Source: Lepraria neglecta | Lineage: Eukaryota > Ascomycota > Lecanoromycetes > Lecanorales > Stereocaulaceae | DNA length: 64,000 nucleotides | Assembly (NCBI GenBank): GCA_033220425.1 | Contig: CM065650.1 | Coordinates: 2,790,001 to 2,854,000, forward strand | Direction of reading: 5' to 3' | In this document: positions 1 through 11,027 of the stretch, piece after piece | Position numbering within the stretch: position 1 is the stretch's first letter | Layout: each line of letters starts with the position of its first letter | Program-made: the position numbers and the translations under genes | The notes under the pieces: generated by a model | Told to the model about the DNA's origin: nothing | What the model saw: the letters and a program-made list of their open reading frames with translations, nothing else | The model's database searches: none

Positions 1-35
1 TGGCAAATAACAAACGTGAACTAATTCACCAAAAG

Positions 36-1223
36 GAATGCTGAGTTCTCAGATCGAGTTCTCAAAAGCCATCGAGGAGATCTACAAACCAATATCAGGT
101 CGTGTCTCCGATCCGGATTCTATAATACCGGAAGGGAATCCTGAGGGCATCCAGGCGTGCGAGGAGTATCAGAACATCGTCCGGGAATTGCAAGCGACTC
201 TGGCACCAGAATTGGAAATGATACAAGTAAGAGTCATCGGGCCGGCGGACGAACTTCTCAATATCATCAAAGTCGCACAGAAAACCACCCAGAAACGGCA
301 ACACAAGCAGCTGGACTATGACAGGCACCGAGCGAGTCTCAAGAAAATACAAGACAAAAAGGAGAAGTCGCTAAAGGATGAGAAAGCATTATACAAGGCC
401 GAGAACGATGTCGAACAAGCCACTCAGGAATTCAACTACTTCAACGACCTTCTGAAGGATGAGCTACCGAAGCTGTTCACCCTCGAGCGAGAATTTATAC
501 GCCCGCTTTTCCAATCCTTCTACTACATGCAACTCAACGTATTCTATACGCTCCATGAAAGGATGCAAAGTATCGACATCGGCTACTTCAATCTGACCCT
601 CGACATTGAACAGGCCTTCGAGGAAAAGCGTGGCGACATCCGAGAACAAGCCGAAGCTCTATCAATTTGCAGATTCAAGACTACCAGGCAAAAGAAAGTT
701 GGACCGCCAAAATACGGCCCTGGAAGTAGAATGGCTTTGGATGGTCCGGGAAGCAGATTAGCTATTGAGGGACGGAAGTCGTCGGACACTCCAACGCGGA
801 GATCAACCCAAGACTTCGCTGAAAATCCACCGCCATACTCGTCATCAAGCATGAACGGAAATTCGTCTGTGGCACGCGCAAACAGCACAGGCAGCGCTTG
901 GGGAGCTGCGGCTAAAGCGAAGGGAGCAGCTCCTCCACCACCGAAGCCGAAACCTTCACGATTAAGCGGAGCGCCGACTGCTGCTGAAAGAGCTGAAGCT
1001 CTGTATGACTACGAGGCACAAGCCGCAGGTGACCTGAGCTTTACGACTGGGGATGTAATAGAGATTGTGGAGAAAGGAGCTACCGAGAATGAGTGGTGGA
1101 CTGGGCGTGTTAACGGCAGACAGGGACAATTTCCAGGTAAGACTTATCTGGTCTATAGCCTGCCTTCTGGGCGATTGAGAGAGATGCTAATATGAAATAG
1201 GCAATTATGTTCGCATGTTATAA
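36..1223 (+). CDS. BAR-SH3 domain protein (amphiphysin/Rvs167-Hob1 type), 5'-partial
   Basis: Membrane-curvature and actin-patch adaptor of the fungal Rvs167/Hob1 family, acting in endocytosis at the plasma membrane. The window opens inside an intron that ends with AG at 34-35, so the N-terminal exon(s) lie outside. The visible exon starts at 36 with the conserved 'QIEFSKA..EIYKPISGR' stretch of the BAR helices. The BAR domain fills roughly the first 185 visible residues, followed by a Ser/Pro-rich linker with 'APPPPKPKP' and a C-terminal SH3 domain (ALYDYEAQ..GDLSF, ENEWWTGR). The frame appears to stop early, but a GT at 1137 and an AG at 1199-1200 remove 64 nt and restore the SH3 ending FPGNYV followed by RML and a stop at 1221-1223. 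Seen: domains and splice signals. Known: family role. The gene looks intact. Confidence 0.92.
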
Positions 1224-1822
1224 TACTCCGGGCTAGTGAGAAAGGCCTCAGTGCTGGGTATTCATTGGCTAGTTCGTTGCGCTTTACTCACTGTCTTATC
1301 CAGCATTAGTATACATGGCAGTAACAAATAGTTGAATTAGCCTGCCATAGCAAGTTATCAACGTCCAAAGCTGCCTTACCAAAAGCCACAGTGGCGGAGG
1401 GGCACCACAAGGCTCGCCAGGCTTAAGTTCGGTAGTGTGGGATTTTAGATAGGCCGAGGTACGAGGGGTACAAATCGCGGTCTCCTGCACCCCGGACGAT
1501 CTGCCATCACTGCCGAACTTCATCACTGCTTTGTTCCTCTACCTCACACATCTCAGTAATCCACTTCTTTCAGTGTTCCGTTTCGAGCATAGACTAAACA
1601 GAATCTGTCTTGTCACAAACTATTTCATAAAGTCTAGAACACTGTAAAGACATCCCACTGAATGCTTAAAGAGCACGCTCTTCTCCGCCACCCGCACACG
1701 TGCATGAGCTCCTACCCTTTCTCGACAGCTCATCCGAGTCTAGCAAACTTGTCACAGTAGACAACTCGTTTCTTCGTCTCAGATCTACCCAGCAAACCGA
1801 GCCAGGCACTACACCAATCGCC
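1224..1822. other. Intergenic interval, no gene recognised
   Basis: About 600 bp with only short shadow reading frames. It should contain the 3' end of the BAR-SH3 transcript and the promoter and 5' leader of the small protein starting at 1823. No repeat or RNA gene is recognised. Confidence 0.5.
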
Positions 1823-2179
1823 ATGGCTCCATCCAATTTCTCCTCCGCCTCGTCGTCTGAGTTCTCTAACTACTCCTCCTCCTCCGCCCCCCTCCCGTCC
1901 CCCTCCTCGAGCCAACCTGGACAATACTTTCCTTCGCAGCCAAATCTACACAACCGACACCGTACCTCAACCTCGATACCACAAAGTCAAGCCCCAACCT
2001 CGCAACCACAGTCCCAGTCCCACCAGCAGCTACAACAGTCTCAGCAACAGGCTTCACAGCAGTATGGGCATGAGCCATACGGAGGTGCAAACCAGAAAGG
2101 GTTCTGCTTGATAGCTGAAGCGGCGAAAAGGGCACAAATGGAAGTCACCATGAGAGACATGGGAGACCTATCGCTGTAG
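1823..2179 (+). CDS. Small low-complexity hypothetical protein (118 aa)
   Basis: Function not recognised. The open frame extends upstream, but the first ATG, in a favourable GCCATGG context, is at 1823. The N-terminal 90 residues are Ser/Pro-rich, then Gln-rich (SQPQSQSHQQLQQSQQQ), which suggests disorder. The last ~25 residues (GFCLIAEAAKRAQM..MRDMGDLSL) look non-random, with a short amphipathic helix as in small conserved ascomycete proteins. That resemblance is from memory only. No signal peptide or membrane segment is visible. The gene is collinear with the BAR-SH3 gene and intronless. An ordered C-terminal motif behind a disordered N-terminus would suit a peptide-motif adaptor, but this is inference. 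Confidence 0.55.
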   Translation: MAPSNFSSASSSEFSNYSSSSAPLPSPSSSQPGQYFPSQPNLHNRHRTSTSIPQSQAPTSQPQSQSHQQLQQSQQQASQQYGHEPYGGANQKGFCLIAEAAKRAQMEVTMRDMGDLSL

Positions 2180-2676
2180 GGGCCTGGCCTTGGGATGCCT
2201 CTGTAGAGTGTTACATCTACATCTTACTAGCTAACACGGAGGAATTCTGGGTTAGTCTATGATCACCTTCGAAGACGCCGAGTACTTCTCGGAGATTGCT
2301 CGTGTGGACACTGGAAAGAACAAAGAAAACCCCGACTGAAGATATCCTGATTTTGTTTTGGATTGATATGTTATTTCAGCTTTGGCGCTTAGGATGCTGG
2401 AAAAGGCATAAGAAAACAGGAGTCACAGATGTGTTTCATTTTGGTTTAGCAAAGATTGTGTTGGGGGTCACAGACTGGGACCGTTTGGCCCTTCTTCAAG
2501 ATTTTAAATAGAAACTCCATTGTGTAGAGTCACTAGTACATAGACTAGAATGCATTAGTATATAGTCTTACTCTGTTGTTCCTACAACCGTTCAGAGCTG
2601 CCGGCTAAGAGGTACAACATTTGGAACTCCAAGAGGCAATTTGAGCCCCATCAAGTTTCACCAATTCTCGTATAAT
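2180..2676. other. Intergenic interval
   Basis: An open frame of 71 codons (2296-2511) has no recognisable similarity and no supporting signals. Nothing else is seen here. Confidence 0.4.
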
Positions 2677-3865
2677 ATGTCGGTAAGGAATTGCCATTGG
2701 ACCTAGAGCATCCAAAGTACACTGCTTAACCAACCTCCAGCTGCTTTGCCTGTCTCAGAAAACGAGGAATGTCTGCTAGAAGATGTCCTGATTGCACCAG
2801 TATGCTAAGCCATCACCTTCATATCTAACGGTACCGTCAAGCTCTGGATGCTGACTTCTCACATCTAGTTTCGCGCCCTCGCCAAACAAGTTCACGAGCA
2901 TTACCTCCCCAAGCTCCTCTCTCACGACCAAAACGAGATAACAACCGAACATGAAATCACAGCCCGCAACCGACTATTCAACGTGGACGGCTTTGGCGTA
3001 GCATGGTACACCTCTGCCGCTGCAGACTTCAATAGCGGAGGCTACAGTGCTGAATACCCTGCCCTCTACAAGAACGCTCAGCCACCGCTCCATGACACCA
3101 ATTTTCGCAGCATCTGCGCCAATACAGCGAGTAAAGCGGTCTTCGCTTACATTCGCGCTGCAACAGCCACACTAGTCGTCGCAGTGAACAATCATCCATT
3201 CGTCTTCTGTCGACATACCTTTATGCACATCGGAATGGTCTCCGACTTATTTCAATCTGCCGTGACATGGTTGATCTGATGGACGACGATGTACACGCCA
3301 ATATGTCTTGATCCACTGACTCAGAACAATTTGCAGCACTTTATATCACACATCTTCCAGAGGGTAAAGGGAAGACGAGCTGGGAGAAGCAATTCACCGT
3401 TGAGCAGATGCGAGACGCTATGTGCGGTGCCGTCGGCACGGTAGTGAAGTTGCAGCGCAAGAAGCTTGGGGATAAGGCGGAGCCGAATGCAACGCACGGG
3501 AGCCAGATTGTGGCGTTTTAATTTCGAAACCACGCTCTCGAACAGCCTCCTTCGTTGTATTACTCTACTAAAGCAGGTGTGACGTTGAATAGGAAGTACC
3601 CTGACCAGTATGTCATTTCCTACTTGGGTCGAGTGAAACACGGACGACTCTGCTAATGGTTTCATAGCCCTGATGGAAAAGAGAAGCGCACAAAAGCCCC
3701 GAAGAACATGGCAGCCACGTCATAGTTGCCAGCGAACCCTCGACGTATAATTCGAGGGAGTGGGATCTTATCGAAAAGAATCACTGCTTGATGGTGGAGA
3801 AAGATGGAAAGGCTCAGATCGAAAAACTCGAGTACCCTAAAGAGTGGAACGCGACAATGAACTAG
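2677..3865 (+). pseudogene. Broken class-II glutamine amidotransferase (DUG3-like)
   Basis: Remnant of an N-terminal-nucleophile glutamine amidotransferase resembling fungal Dug3, a component of glutathione degradation in the cytosol. Recognisable blocks in order: ECLLEDVLIAP (2770s), KQVHEHYLPKLLSHD, RNRLFNVDGFGVAWYT, PALYKNAQPPLHDTNFRSIC, NNHPFVF, then after a frame change EQFAALY, PPSLYYSTKAGVTLNRKYP and finally SHVIVASEPSTY. Lesions seen: the start reads ATG-TCG, lacking the MCR that carries the catalytic Cys; a frame change near 3250; TGA at 3309-3311; TAA at 3519-3521 between VAF and FRN; and another frame change near 3710. Conserved sequence runs through every lesion, so introns do not explain them. 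An ordinary intron is still visible before ~3667. Family and pseudogene status are confident; exact ends are approximate. Confidence 0.82.
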
Positions 3866-4972
3866 CAGGGTCGTTTCAGAACATAGAGCGACGCTGGACC
3901 TCTCAATCCTTGAAAACTCTCAAAGCCCACTTATCTTGAAGATTAGCTGGTTTTGAATCCCTCTTCAGAGCTTGGGTTAACGAATTGTGACAGTCGAGTT
4001 GGGAGAACGTTGGGGCCATCATCTATCACCCAGCTGTCTCCTGGTGTATTCTCCTTCCATTCGGTGAAGAATCGGGCGGCTACCCCTGCTTCTTGCAGAA
4101 AAGTTACACCCAGCGCACCAAGTTGGCATCATGCAGAGCGCACGACAGCACTTCGCACGGACATGGCCTGCAAAGATAGAGTCCAAAATTCCTGGCACCT
4201 GACAAGGACCAGCAGCTTTATCTTAATGAGGTCCTGTGACTTTGAAGACCTCAACGCCTAAGATCAACCATTCCGAATATGAAACAGCAGATAAGTTTTC
4301 GGTTTTGATCGTGGAGATCAATCCCACGCTCTCTTTCCGACAGAACTTATAACCTTGTCAATCATTTTCTCGTTATTGTTCCCTACCCATGAAGAAACAG
4401 TCCTCGATCAACGCGTGTTTCGGATTTCACGTGCATCCCGCTCGGAAGCGTTCTAGAAGATCTTCGTTATATGCGCCACTAGATGCGCAATGACTGACAT
4501 TCCACACATTCGCGCGCTTGACTGAAACAATGGATAATTTCTGTAGGGTACTTTTGAGCCGTCATCATCAACTATCTCTTGACATCTGTACCTTGCAGGA
4601 CCCCTTCCAATTCTACAGGCCAACGACTGGTCCTGCGTCGACCCCGCACGGTTTAACCATTGAACAAGCAGATAGTGCAAGCATGCTGAAACCTTTCATG
4701 CCTGATCCATGTCCATCTCATCACGCTAGCAGCACCGGGACGTCGGCGTCTAATCTACTTGGATGCGTGGCCTCTTGGATATTGCTTATGAGTTTGATGA
4801 GAAGTTCTTACCCCTACACGGGATGTCTTTACATACATTCCACCCGCTGCGCTGTTCTCTTCTTTTCATAAGATGCTCATTTGACACTGCATTTCTAGTT
4901 TTACGCAACTATCAACGCTCTTTTCTGCTGGTTTGCTGTGCAAATCCTACATTCTATCATTAAAGCATCACA
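3866..4972. other. Intergenic interval, no gene recognised
   Basis: About 1.1 kb holding only short overlapping frames (for example 3953-4261 and 4518-4871) with no family resemblance. The last few hundred bases presumably act as promoter for the expansin-like gene at 4973. Confidence 0.4.
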
Positions 4973-6170
4973 ATGTTGCTCACCTACATTCTTTTTCTCG
5001 CTTTCGCATTGCTAGCCAGTGCTGCTCGATGGAGTGGGCATCATTATTGGCATCGTCACGAGCACTCTACGGAAGTCGCCAGCTCGAGCCCTGCCACTCT
5101 CGCCGATTCGCCCGCCGAAGCCGCCGTACTTGTTCAAGAAAGATCCCCCGCCAGTGAGGATGAAGACGAACAGGATGAGTGTAGTGACGAAGACGAAGAC
5201 GAAGAAGAAGAAGATGACATTACCAACGGACAACAAGCTAGTGGCCAAGTCGCAGGTGGTGCTCCTGCACAAGTCCCATCCTCGTCTTCATCATCCTCAA
5301 CTCCCCCTCCATCTCCCGCACTAGGCTAATCCAACGGGCCCGTAGGCAAAAACGCATTCTATGTGCGCCCTGGCAGCGGATACGGCAATGGACTCTACCA
5401 AAAACCCTATCCAAAAGTCACTTCATCCCAGGCCGCCGCTCAATCACCACCTCCAACTGTTCAAGGAAACCCTCAAGGAGGAAGCAACGAGGTCACCAAC
5501 CCAACTGCTGGAGAAGGACAGGCCCAACAGGATATCGCACCAGTCGCAGCCCCGGCGGCTTCCTCCAGCGCTCCAGCAGCGGCCCCATCCACAGCAGCCA
5601 GTGGAAACGTCGATTTAGCAGCCGGCGTCTACAAGGCCTCATTCACAAAGTAAGTTACCTCCCTCCTGGCCCCCCGCCAAATAGCACGCACTAACCCCTC
5701 CCCCACAGCTACGGCGCCGGCGACACCTTTGGCTCCGCAAACTGCAACACGCCGACTACAGCCTGTGGCTGGTACAGTAAACCCGGCTACAACGCCGCAG
5801 TCAGCCAAGCGCTTTTCGGCGTCGGCCCTGGCGGAGGAGCCGGCCCTGCATGTGGGAATTGTTATAAATTGATGCCTGAAGGGGGAACTTCGATTGTGGT
5901 GAAGGTTAATAATCTGTGCCCTGATGATGGGAATCCACTTTGTGCGCAGCCTGTTGGTGAGTTGATCTATACACTCATGCTGTTGGGGAAAGCGACTTAA
6001 GGTAGAATTGCTGACGATTGATACCTTCAGATGTCGATGTGAATTTCGATCTCTGCATCGATGATGGGGCGGGCCCGGCTATGTTTAGTGGTGGGAGCCA
6101 GCAGCTTAATGGGACGGCCATTCAGGTGTCTTGCTCTGAGTGGACGGGGAGTGAAGATTTGAAGAGCTGA
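4973..6170 (+). CDS. Secreted expansin-like protein with acidic N-terminal linker
   Basis: Predicted extracellular protein with a C-terminal double-psi beta-barrel of the expansin/RlpA type, a non-hydrolytic cell-wall-loosening fold. The proposed exons 4973-5255, 5346-5649, 5709-5956 and 6031-6170 sum to 975 nt (324 aa) and join in frame. An N-terminal signal peptide (MLLTYILFLAFALLASA) is followed by a very acidic run (about residues 60-83, Asp/Glu) and a Ser/Pro/Ala-rich linker. The barrel follows: YGAGDTFGSANCN, ACGNCYKL, VVKVNNLCP and FDLCIDDGAGPAMFSG. A TAA at 5327-5329 interrupts the raw frame. It falls inside the proposed 90-nt intron 5256-5345, as part of a branch-like GCTAATCC, although that intron's GTGGTG donor is weak. 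If the intron is not spliced, the gene is broken. Introns 2 and 3 have strong donors (GTAAGT, GTGAGT). Confidence 0.78.
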
Positions 6171-7213
6171 AAGATTCTCTCGAACACTTGTGCTGGATGG
6201 TTATTATCTCTTTCTTTTTACTCTGTTCTCGGCTGGTCGAGGGCCTCACGTTGGTGCGAAGCGCCACTTTAACTTTCACAATTTTTGAGGAATCTCGCTG
6301 CTTCTAGTTGACTAGAGGTGAGGGGTGACTTGTATTATAATCTTAGTTTATATTTGGAGTGATTTATTGATGGGATTGAAACGTAGTCTTAGCCCAATGT
6401 CCCAATATTCAAGTCGATTAGGGAAATTTCCTTCTGCATCTTTTCATTCTACCCTAGGTATTCTGCTGCCACAGTGCGATGGGGCAAATTCCCGGCCAAG
6501 GAGTCGGCGGACTTGTTCTTTCCATCAGGAAAACCTGAATACTACCGCATCTATACCCAGCACCACACTACTTTATTTCAAATCATTGAAAGCTAAATGC
6601 AACCTACCAGCGGTTTGCCAGCTCAGATAATTCCACGTATAACGGCGAAGAACCCGAGACGGCAGCAATTGACTCTGTGTCGGACCCCTAAATGGCAACT
6701 CGCAAGCCACAAGACCCAAAGGCCGTGCCATCGATCCGGCCGTAGGAGCTCAGAATGAATGGAGCAATGGACGTCGAAAAGAGCTCCCCGATATATTTCG
6801 CCAGCTCCAAAGACCAAATACCACGCCAATCGCGAGGACAATGAACCCCAGAACGAAGCAAATGACGCCTTTTATTGAGGAGCCAGGACCCTCCCTATTC
6901 AGCAAACCTGCTTTTGAGAGGTACGAAGGATTTGGAAGACGTCATAGGCTGGTAGCCGCAAGCGAAGGTGGAAGGATTGATGGGCAGCCACGCTGTTGCC
7001 TGGAAGGCAAGGCTGAGTAGAAAAAGCGGGTTTTATATACATTCGAGTTCAAAAATCGTACTCTATTGATCCTGGCTTTATCAACGCAATAGTATTTTGA
7101 TATTTCATCCATTCAGTGCCATCGTGCCGAAGAGCCGTCTATTGAGACAAACCGACATCCATATACTTCGTGACCCAGGGCTGCTTAAGACCCACTAGAT
7201 ACACGCGACAGCC
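6171..7213. other. Intergenic interval, possible degenerate membrane exon
   Basis: No clear gene. On the minus strand near 6780-6930 a frame of about 60 codons encodes one good hydrophobic segment (VICFVLGFIVLAIGVVFGLW) followed by basic residues. It has no start codon and a stop just upstream, so it is left uncalled. The final ~150 bp should be the promoter of the former DUF4419 gene. Confidence 0.35.
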
Positions 7214-8460
7214 ATGATGGAGAGCGAAAAACCTCTACCCATCACCGAAGAGCCGAAATCCTCTCCAAGCATCACCACCAAAACGTCTACCCATGGCGCC
7301 AATAAATGCACTTTCCGCAATGGGCCCCCAGCGACCACAGCAGAGGAGCTCTTGAAAGGGTCATACCCTGTAAAACATCGCGAATGCAACTCTATTCTCC
7401 AATCATCCTTCCAGCTATCCACCACCACCTGCTCCACTTACCCATCCACAAATGGCTTCGTCAAAGCCGCCATCGAAGCCTACAACCAGCACCATCACCT
7501 CATTATCCGCCCAGAGGACATCTGGTTCGCTATCCTAACGCAATTCAGCAGCTACGTGAACGGCAACGCTGAAAAGTTACGCTCGCATTTTGTGGCCCAT
7601 GAAGGGCAGAAAGAACTCGAAATAAAGACGTATGGTGGGTCGCGCTATCCGGTAGATTTTAGCTGGTTTGCGGAAAAGATGGGGAGACTGCTGGAGCAGA
7701 ACGTTGTCGATAACGAGCTGCGAGAGTGAAATATTCCCACCTTTTCTACCACGACGAGGAACGATACCGTGGTAGCGAGCATTTTGATGATGGGGACGCT
7801 GCAGAAGTATTTCAGCTATAAGTGCACAATCCATTGTGGGCTTCCCTCCGTGATGTTATTGGGCGTGAAAGCCGATTGGGAGCTTCTAGAATCAAACTTG
7901 GAGAAATTGAAAGAATATGGTGAGGAGCCTACAGTTTGGTATGGCCTGCTAAAACCGGTCATGAAGCGCTTTGTGAGAACATTCGAGGTGCCGGATAATG
8001 AAGAGGTCTTGGATTTTTGGCAGCGCATCGTGCACTACAAGCGCGGCGCGTCCGGACCCTCGTATCTGAGTGGGTGGATTACTGTGTTTGGTTTCTGGAC
8101 CGAGGACGGGAGGTGCCTGTACAAGGACCCAGGCCCCGGGATGGAGAGAAATCACCGCTCAGTGTGTGCGCCCAAGGTGTCTTGGACAGAGCGGCAGAAG
8201 GGATGGAATGACCTTTCGTATCCGTATCTGGTGTTAGATGGCGTTCAATCGTGTCTATATAGAGAGTATACCGCAGGAATATAGATCCGTGCCTGTAAAA
8301 GTTGATGATCATAGGGAGGAGATTGAGAGTGTTATGGTTGCTGGGTCTGTGGGCATTGAGTGTTCGAGTAGTGGAAAGGAGATGGAGGGGGTTGGGGTGG
8401 ACAGTGATACTATGTAGCCCGTTTCGGGGTGGTGGATGTTCGTATTCGACCTGTCTGTGA
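7214..8460 (+). pseudogene. Broken DUF4419 protein gene
   Basis: Fungal DUF4419-family protein of unknown function. The 5' part (MMESEKPLP.., residues 1-171) is open with family-like blocks such as YNQHHHLIIRPEDIWFAIL and FSSYVNGNAEKLR. A TGA at 7727-7729 sits where the family has Trp, and the same frame continues at once with FSTTTRNDTVVASILMMG and LQKYFSY. A later frame change near 8250 is followed by SIPQEYRSVPVKVDDH and MVAGSVGI in a second frame, then a TAG at 8415-8417 before VSGWWMFV. Because conserved sequence lies on both sides of the first stop, splicing cannot remove it. Two nonsense changes and a frameshift make a functional product unlikely. The 3' end is approximate. Confidence 0.85.
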
Positions 8461-9816
8461 CCACGTTTCAAGCTGCTTCAGGGCGAGAGAATGTAGGAAC
8501 GTCGCTCAAATTGGACCTCATTCGGAGCTTTTATAAGGTGCTTGGGGTAAGAATTCTGCCGAAAAGACTGGTTCATTAGTTCTCCATTGTCTGCTTCAGG
8601 CATCCGATTGTGGTGTGCTGGTTGCACAGAATGGGCTATTTGATGAATCCCTGAGCATGACGGATCATCGAATGACAAAAATTTCCTCTGTCTTCTTCAT
8701 TTCCTCGCAATGGTCTTCTAGATTCATGAGTCCATGTATATACGCATCTGCAAGTATTTGGGCGGGCTCTCTTGGCTACTCCCAGCGTAGTAAATACAAC
8801 GGGCCAGCTCCGTACAAGATTGCATACAACATCACGAGCCTGGGTCCCTCCGACTCAAAGTCTAAAGGGTTGGCCCCAGGCGCTAGGGGTCGATCTACCT
8901 AAATACTAGCTTATAGGAGCTAGAGGTACTTCTACTATAATAGAGGTACTAGTGTAGTAGAACAGACTGGTACAGCGGGGAGGTATCGTACTAGGCCCAT
9001 TTAGGCTTAGCTTCAGTTGCGCGCATAAGTAGATCTCTACTAGCCACGCCAATCATAGCTTCGGGCGACCCTTGGGCCTCGCTTCAAGTAGCGCCTGAAC
9101 ACCCCTGACTAGCCCCCTTAAATCCTTGTCTAATCCCTGCAGCCACTTGGCTAGCCCCCCTTGGCAAGTCCCCGCAGTTCCTTAGCAAGCCCACTACTGC
9201 CCGTCCGCTGTCGCAACTCCTAGGCGCTTTGCTCCCGCCAGAAAAGCGCCCGAATCGATTGATTCTAGCGTTGCGTTAGGAGTAACCCCCGAGGCTGCTT
9301 TCAGGGGGGTTTCCCGAGTACTCAAGTCGATCATCGAACATTAAAAAATGATTATGTAGGGCTGAAATCACGTGACTTCGCTCGGACGGGCCCGAAGCTC
9401 CGCTCGCGCTTTGGCCCGGGGCTGCTGGGGCCGGGTTCGAATTTGCCGACGTCAGAGACTACTAGGCTATTTTAAAAAGAGTATTACGAAAGACTAGAAG
9501 ACCGTTCGGGTTATTATAGCTTTACAGGGACTCGTTAACTGCGTTCTCATTATCATAATTAAAACTATCGTTAATTTCGTACTAGAATTATACCCGCTAG
9601 CTCAAGATCTTTCTAGCTACAACGGTAAACCGGATGGATATAGGGCAGCAGATACTATTTTGACTTTACGTTTCAAAGGGACGTATCTACGAGGGACGAG
9701 AAGGGAGCAACACCCTTGCATTACCCAGTGACGGAGTTTCAATACGATAAGATAGTCCAGCTTCTCATCTCAGAGATAATACAATACATCAAGCCACCCC
9801 TCGCTTTCACCCTTTC
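8461..9816. repeat. AT-biased repeat relic with a GC-rich island
   Basis: No gene recognised. From about 8900 to 8990 and 9460 to 9640 the sequence is rich in TA, CTA and TTA steps, the look of an old mutated repeat. Between lies a C-rich stretch (9040-9440) with GCCC/GGGC inverted pieces and a TCACGTGA palindrome near 9368. The mosaic of very AT-rich and GC-rich blocks differs from neighbouring coding DNA. Its transposon class cannot be told by eye. Confidence 0.45.
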
Positions 9817-10811
9817 CTACCCTTTAACTTTCTCGGGCCAAAATACCCACGCTACAGTTACCATTATCTTCAATCCTCCTGCTACCTGCAAAGGGCCCTG
9901 AATCCTCCCTGTCCTCCCGGAAACCCACCCGCCGACCACAGCCCCTACCAAAATCCCCAAGAATGCTAATGTCCGTCGATTCCTCTTTATATTACTACTC
10001 CACCCCGTAACCAGCTGCGGATCACTAACCAAATCGCACAAGACACTCGTTACTACCACCGATGGTATCTCACCCAGGCTTAGGACGCGACTACCTACGA
10101 GTTGACCGGCGGATTGGAAACTCAAAAGGGCGATGGAGAGCTCTTGCTCCCAGTCGGTCTCTGAGCGGATCGCGGAGCCGCTGACTATATCTGCCCGGAT
10201 GAGGCTTGCTGTGAGAAACACAAAGATTGACTGCAGGAGGAAGGAGGAGACGAGTGTACTGCGCCGGAGAGGTGTAAAGAGTCGGTGGAGGCGGGAGAAG
10301 AAGAAGGAGCCGAGTATAAAGCTGGCGATTGATACGACGGATTTTACCCAACCACGTGGCTCAAGGATTGACTGGCCCGTGGAGCTGCCGATACCAATGA
10401 AGATGGTGTTACCGGTCTGCATTGATACGAAGGTGCCGTAGGCTGTCCGTCAAGAGGAAACAGATAAGCAACAGTTTATGCAAAACGCTGAAATCATCGT
10501 ATACGCTACTCACCATTGTAAGTGGTGCTGTCAATAAAGCCGGAGATCAGACAGCAGAAGAGCATTAAGACATCTGCATGATCTGTGTTCACTTCAGCGT
10601 CGAAGTGTTTTTTCACTTGTACACCATGCTTCTTTAGCTGAGCTCCAAGTATCAAAAACCTTCGAAGTGGTCTGATTGCATGGTCTCCCCGCTCTGTGTC
10701 CGCCCATGTGTCTGTGGGTTCCTCTATTAATGGTTTGTTCGCTGGCTCGTGCTGTCCATACGATTCTGTCAACATCACGTCGTCTACAGTCAGGCGTGGG
10801 AAAGGTTCCAT
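9817..10811 (-). CDS. DUF1275 (YoaK-type) integral membrane protein, intact copy
   Basis: Polytopic membrane protein of the DUF1275 family; substrate unknown, possibly a transporter. Exon 1 is 10514-10811 and exon 2 is 9817-10442, joined across a GTGAGT...ACAG intron of 71 nt, giving 924 nt (307 aa) in frame. After an ~80-residue hydrophilic N-terminus come the family signatures: CCLISGFIDSTTYN, then YGTFVSMQTGNTIF spanning the junction, FSRLHRLFTPLRRSTLV, LSFQSAGQLVGSR and, near the end, KRNRRTLAFLGILVGAVVGG. About six membrane segments are visible. The start ATG at 10811 lies about 27 bp from a 12-bp minisatellite. A mutated paralogue in the opposite orientation lies 4 kb away (14993-15917). 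Confidence 0.88.
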
Positions 10812-10837
10812 GTCGTTGCATAGATAGTGGTAGAGGA

Positions 10838-11027
10838 TAGTTGAAGCAATAGTTGAAGGAACAGTTGAAGGAACAGTTGAAGGGACAGTTGAAGGGACAG
10901 TTGAAGGAACAGTTGAAGGGACAGTTGAAGGGACAGTTGAAGGGACAGTTGAAGGGACAGTTGAATGAACAGTTGAAGGGACAGTTGAAGGGATAGTTAA
11001 AGGGATAGTTGAAGGGGATAGTTAAAG
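10838..11027. repeat. 12-bp minisatellite (GAAGGGACAGTT)n
   Basis: About 15 head-to-tail copies of a 12-bp unit close to GAAGGGACAGTT, with variants GGAACAGTT, GGGATAGTT and one 13-bp unit at the far end. It sits immediately upstream of the DUF1275 gene on its promoter side. Because 12 is a multiple of 3, it creates an artefactual minus-strand frame repeating Phe-Asn-Cys-Pro (10594-11379) that should not be called a gene. Confidence 0.93.

Noticed and set aside
6780-6990. Single hydrophobic segment on the minus strand
   Set aside because: No start codon, stop immediately upstream, and no joined exon found.
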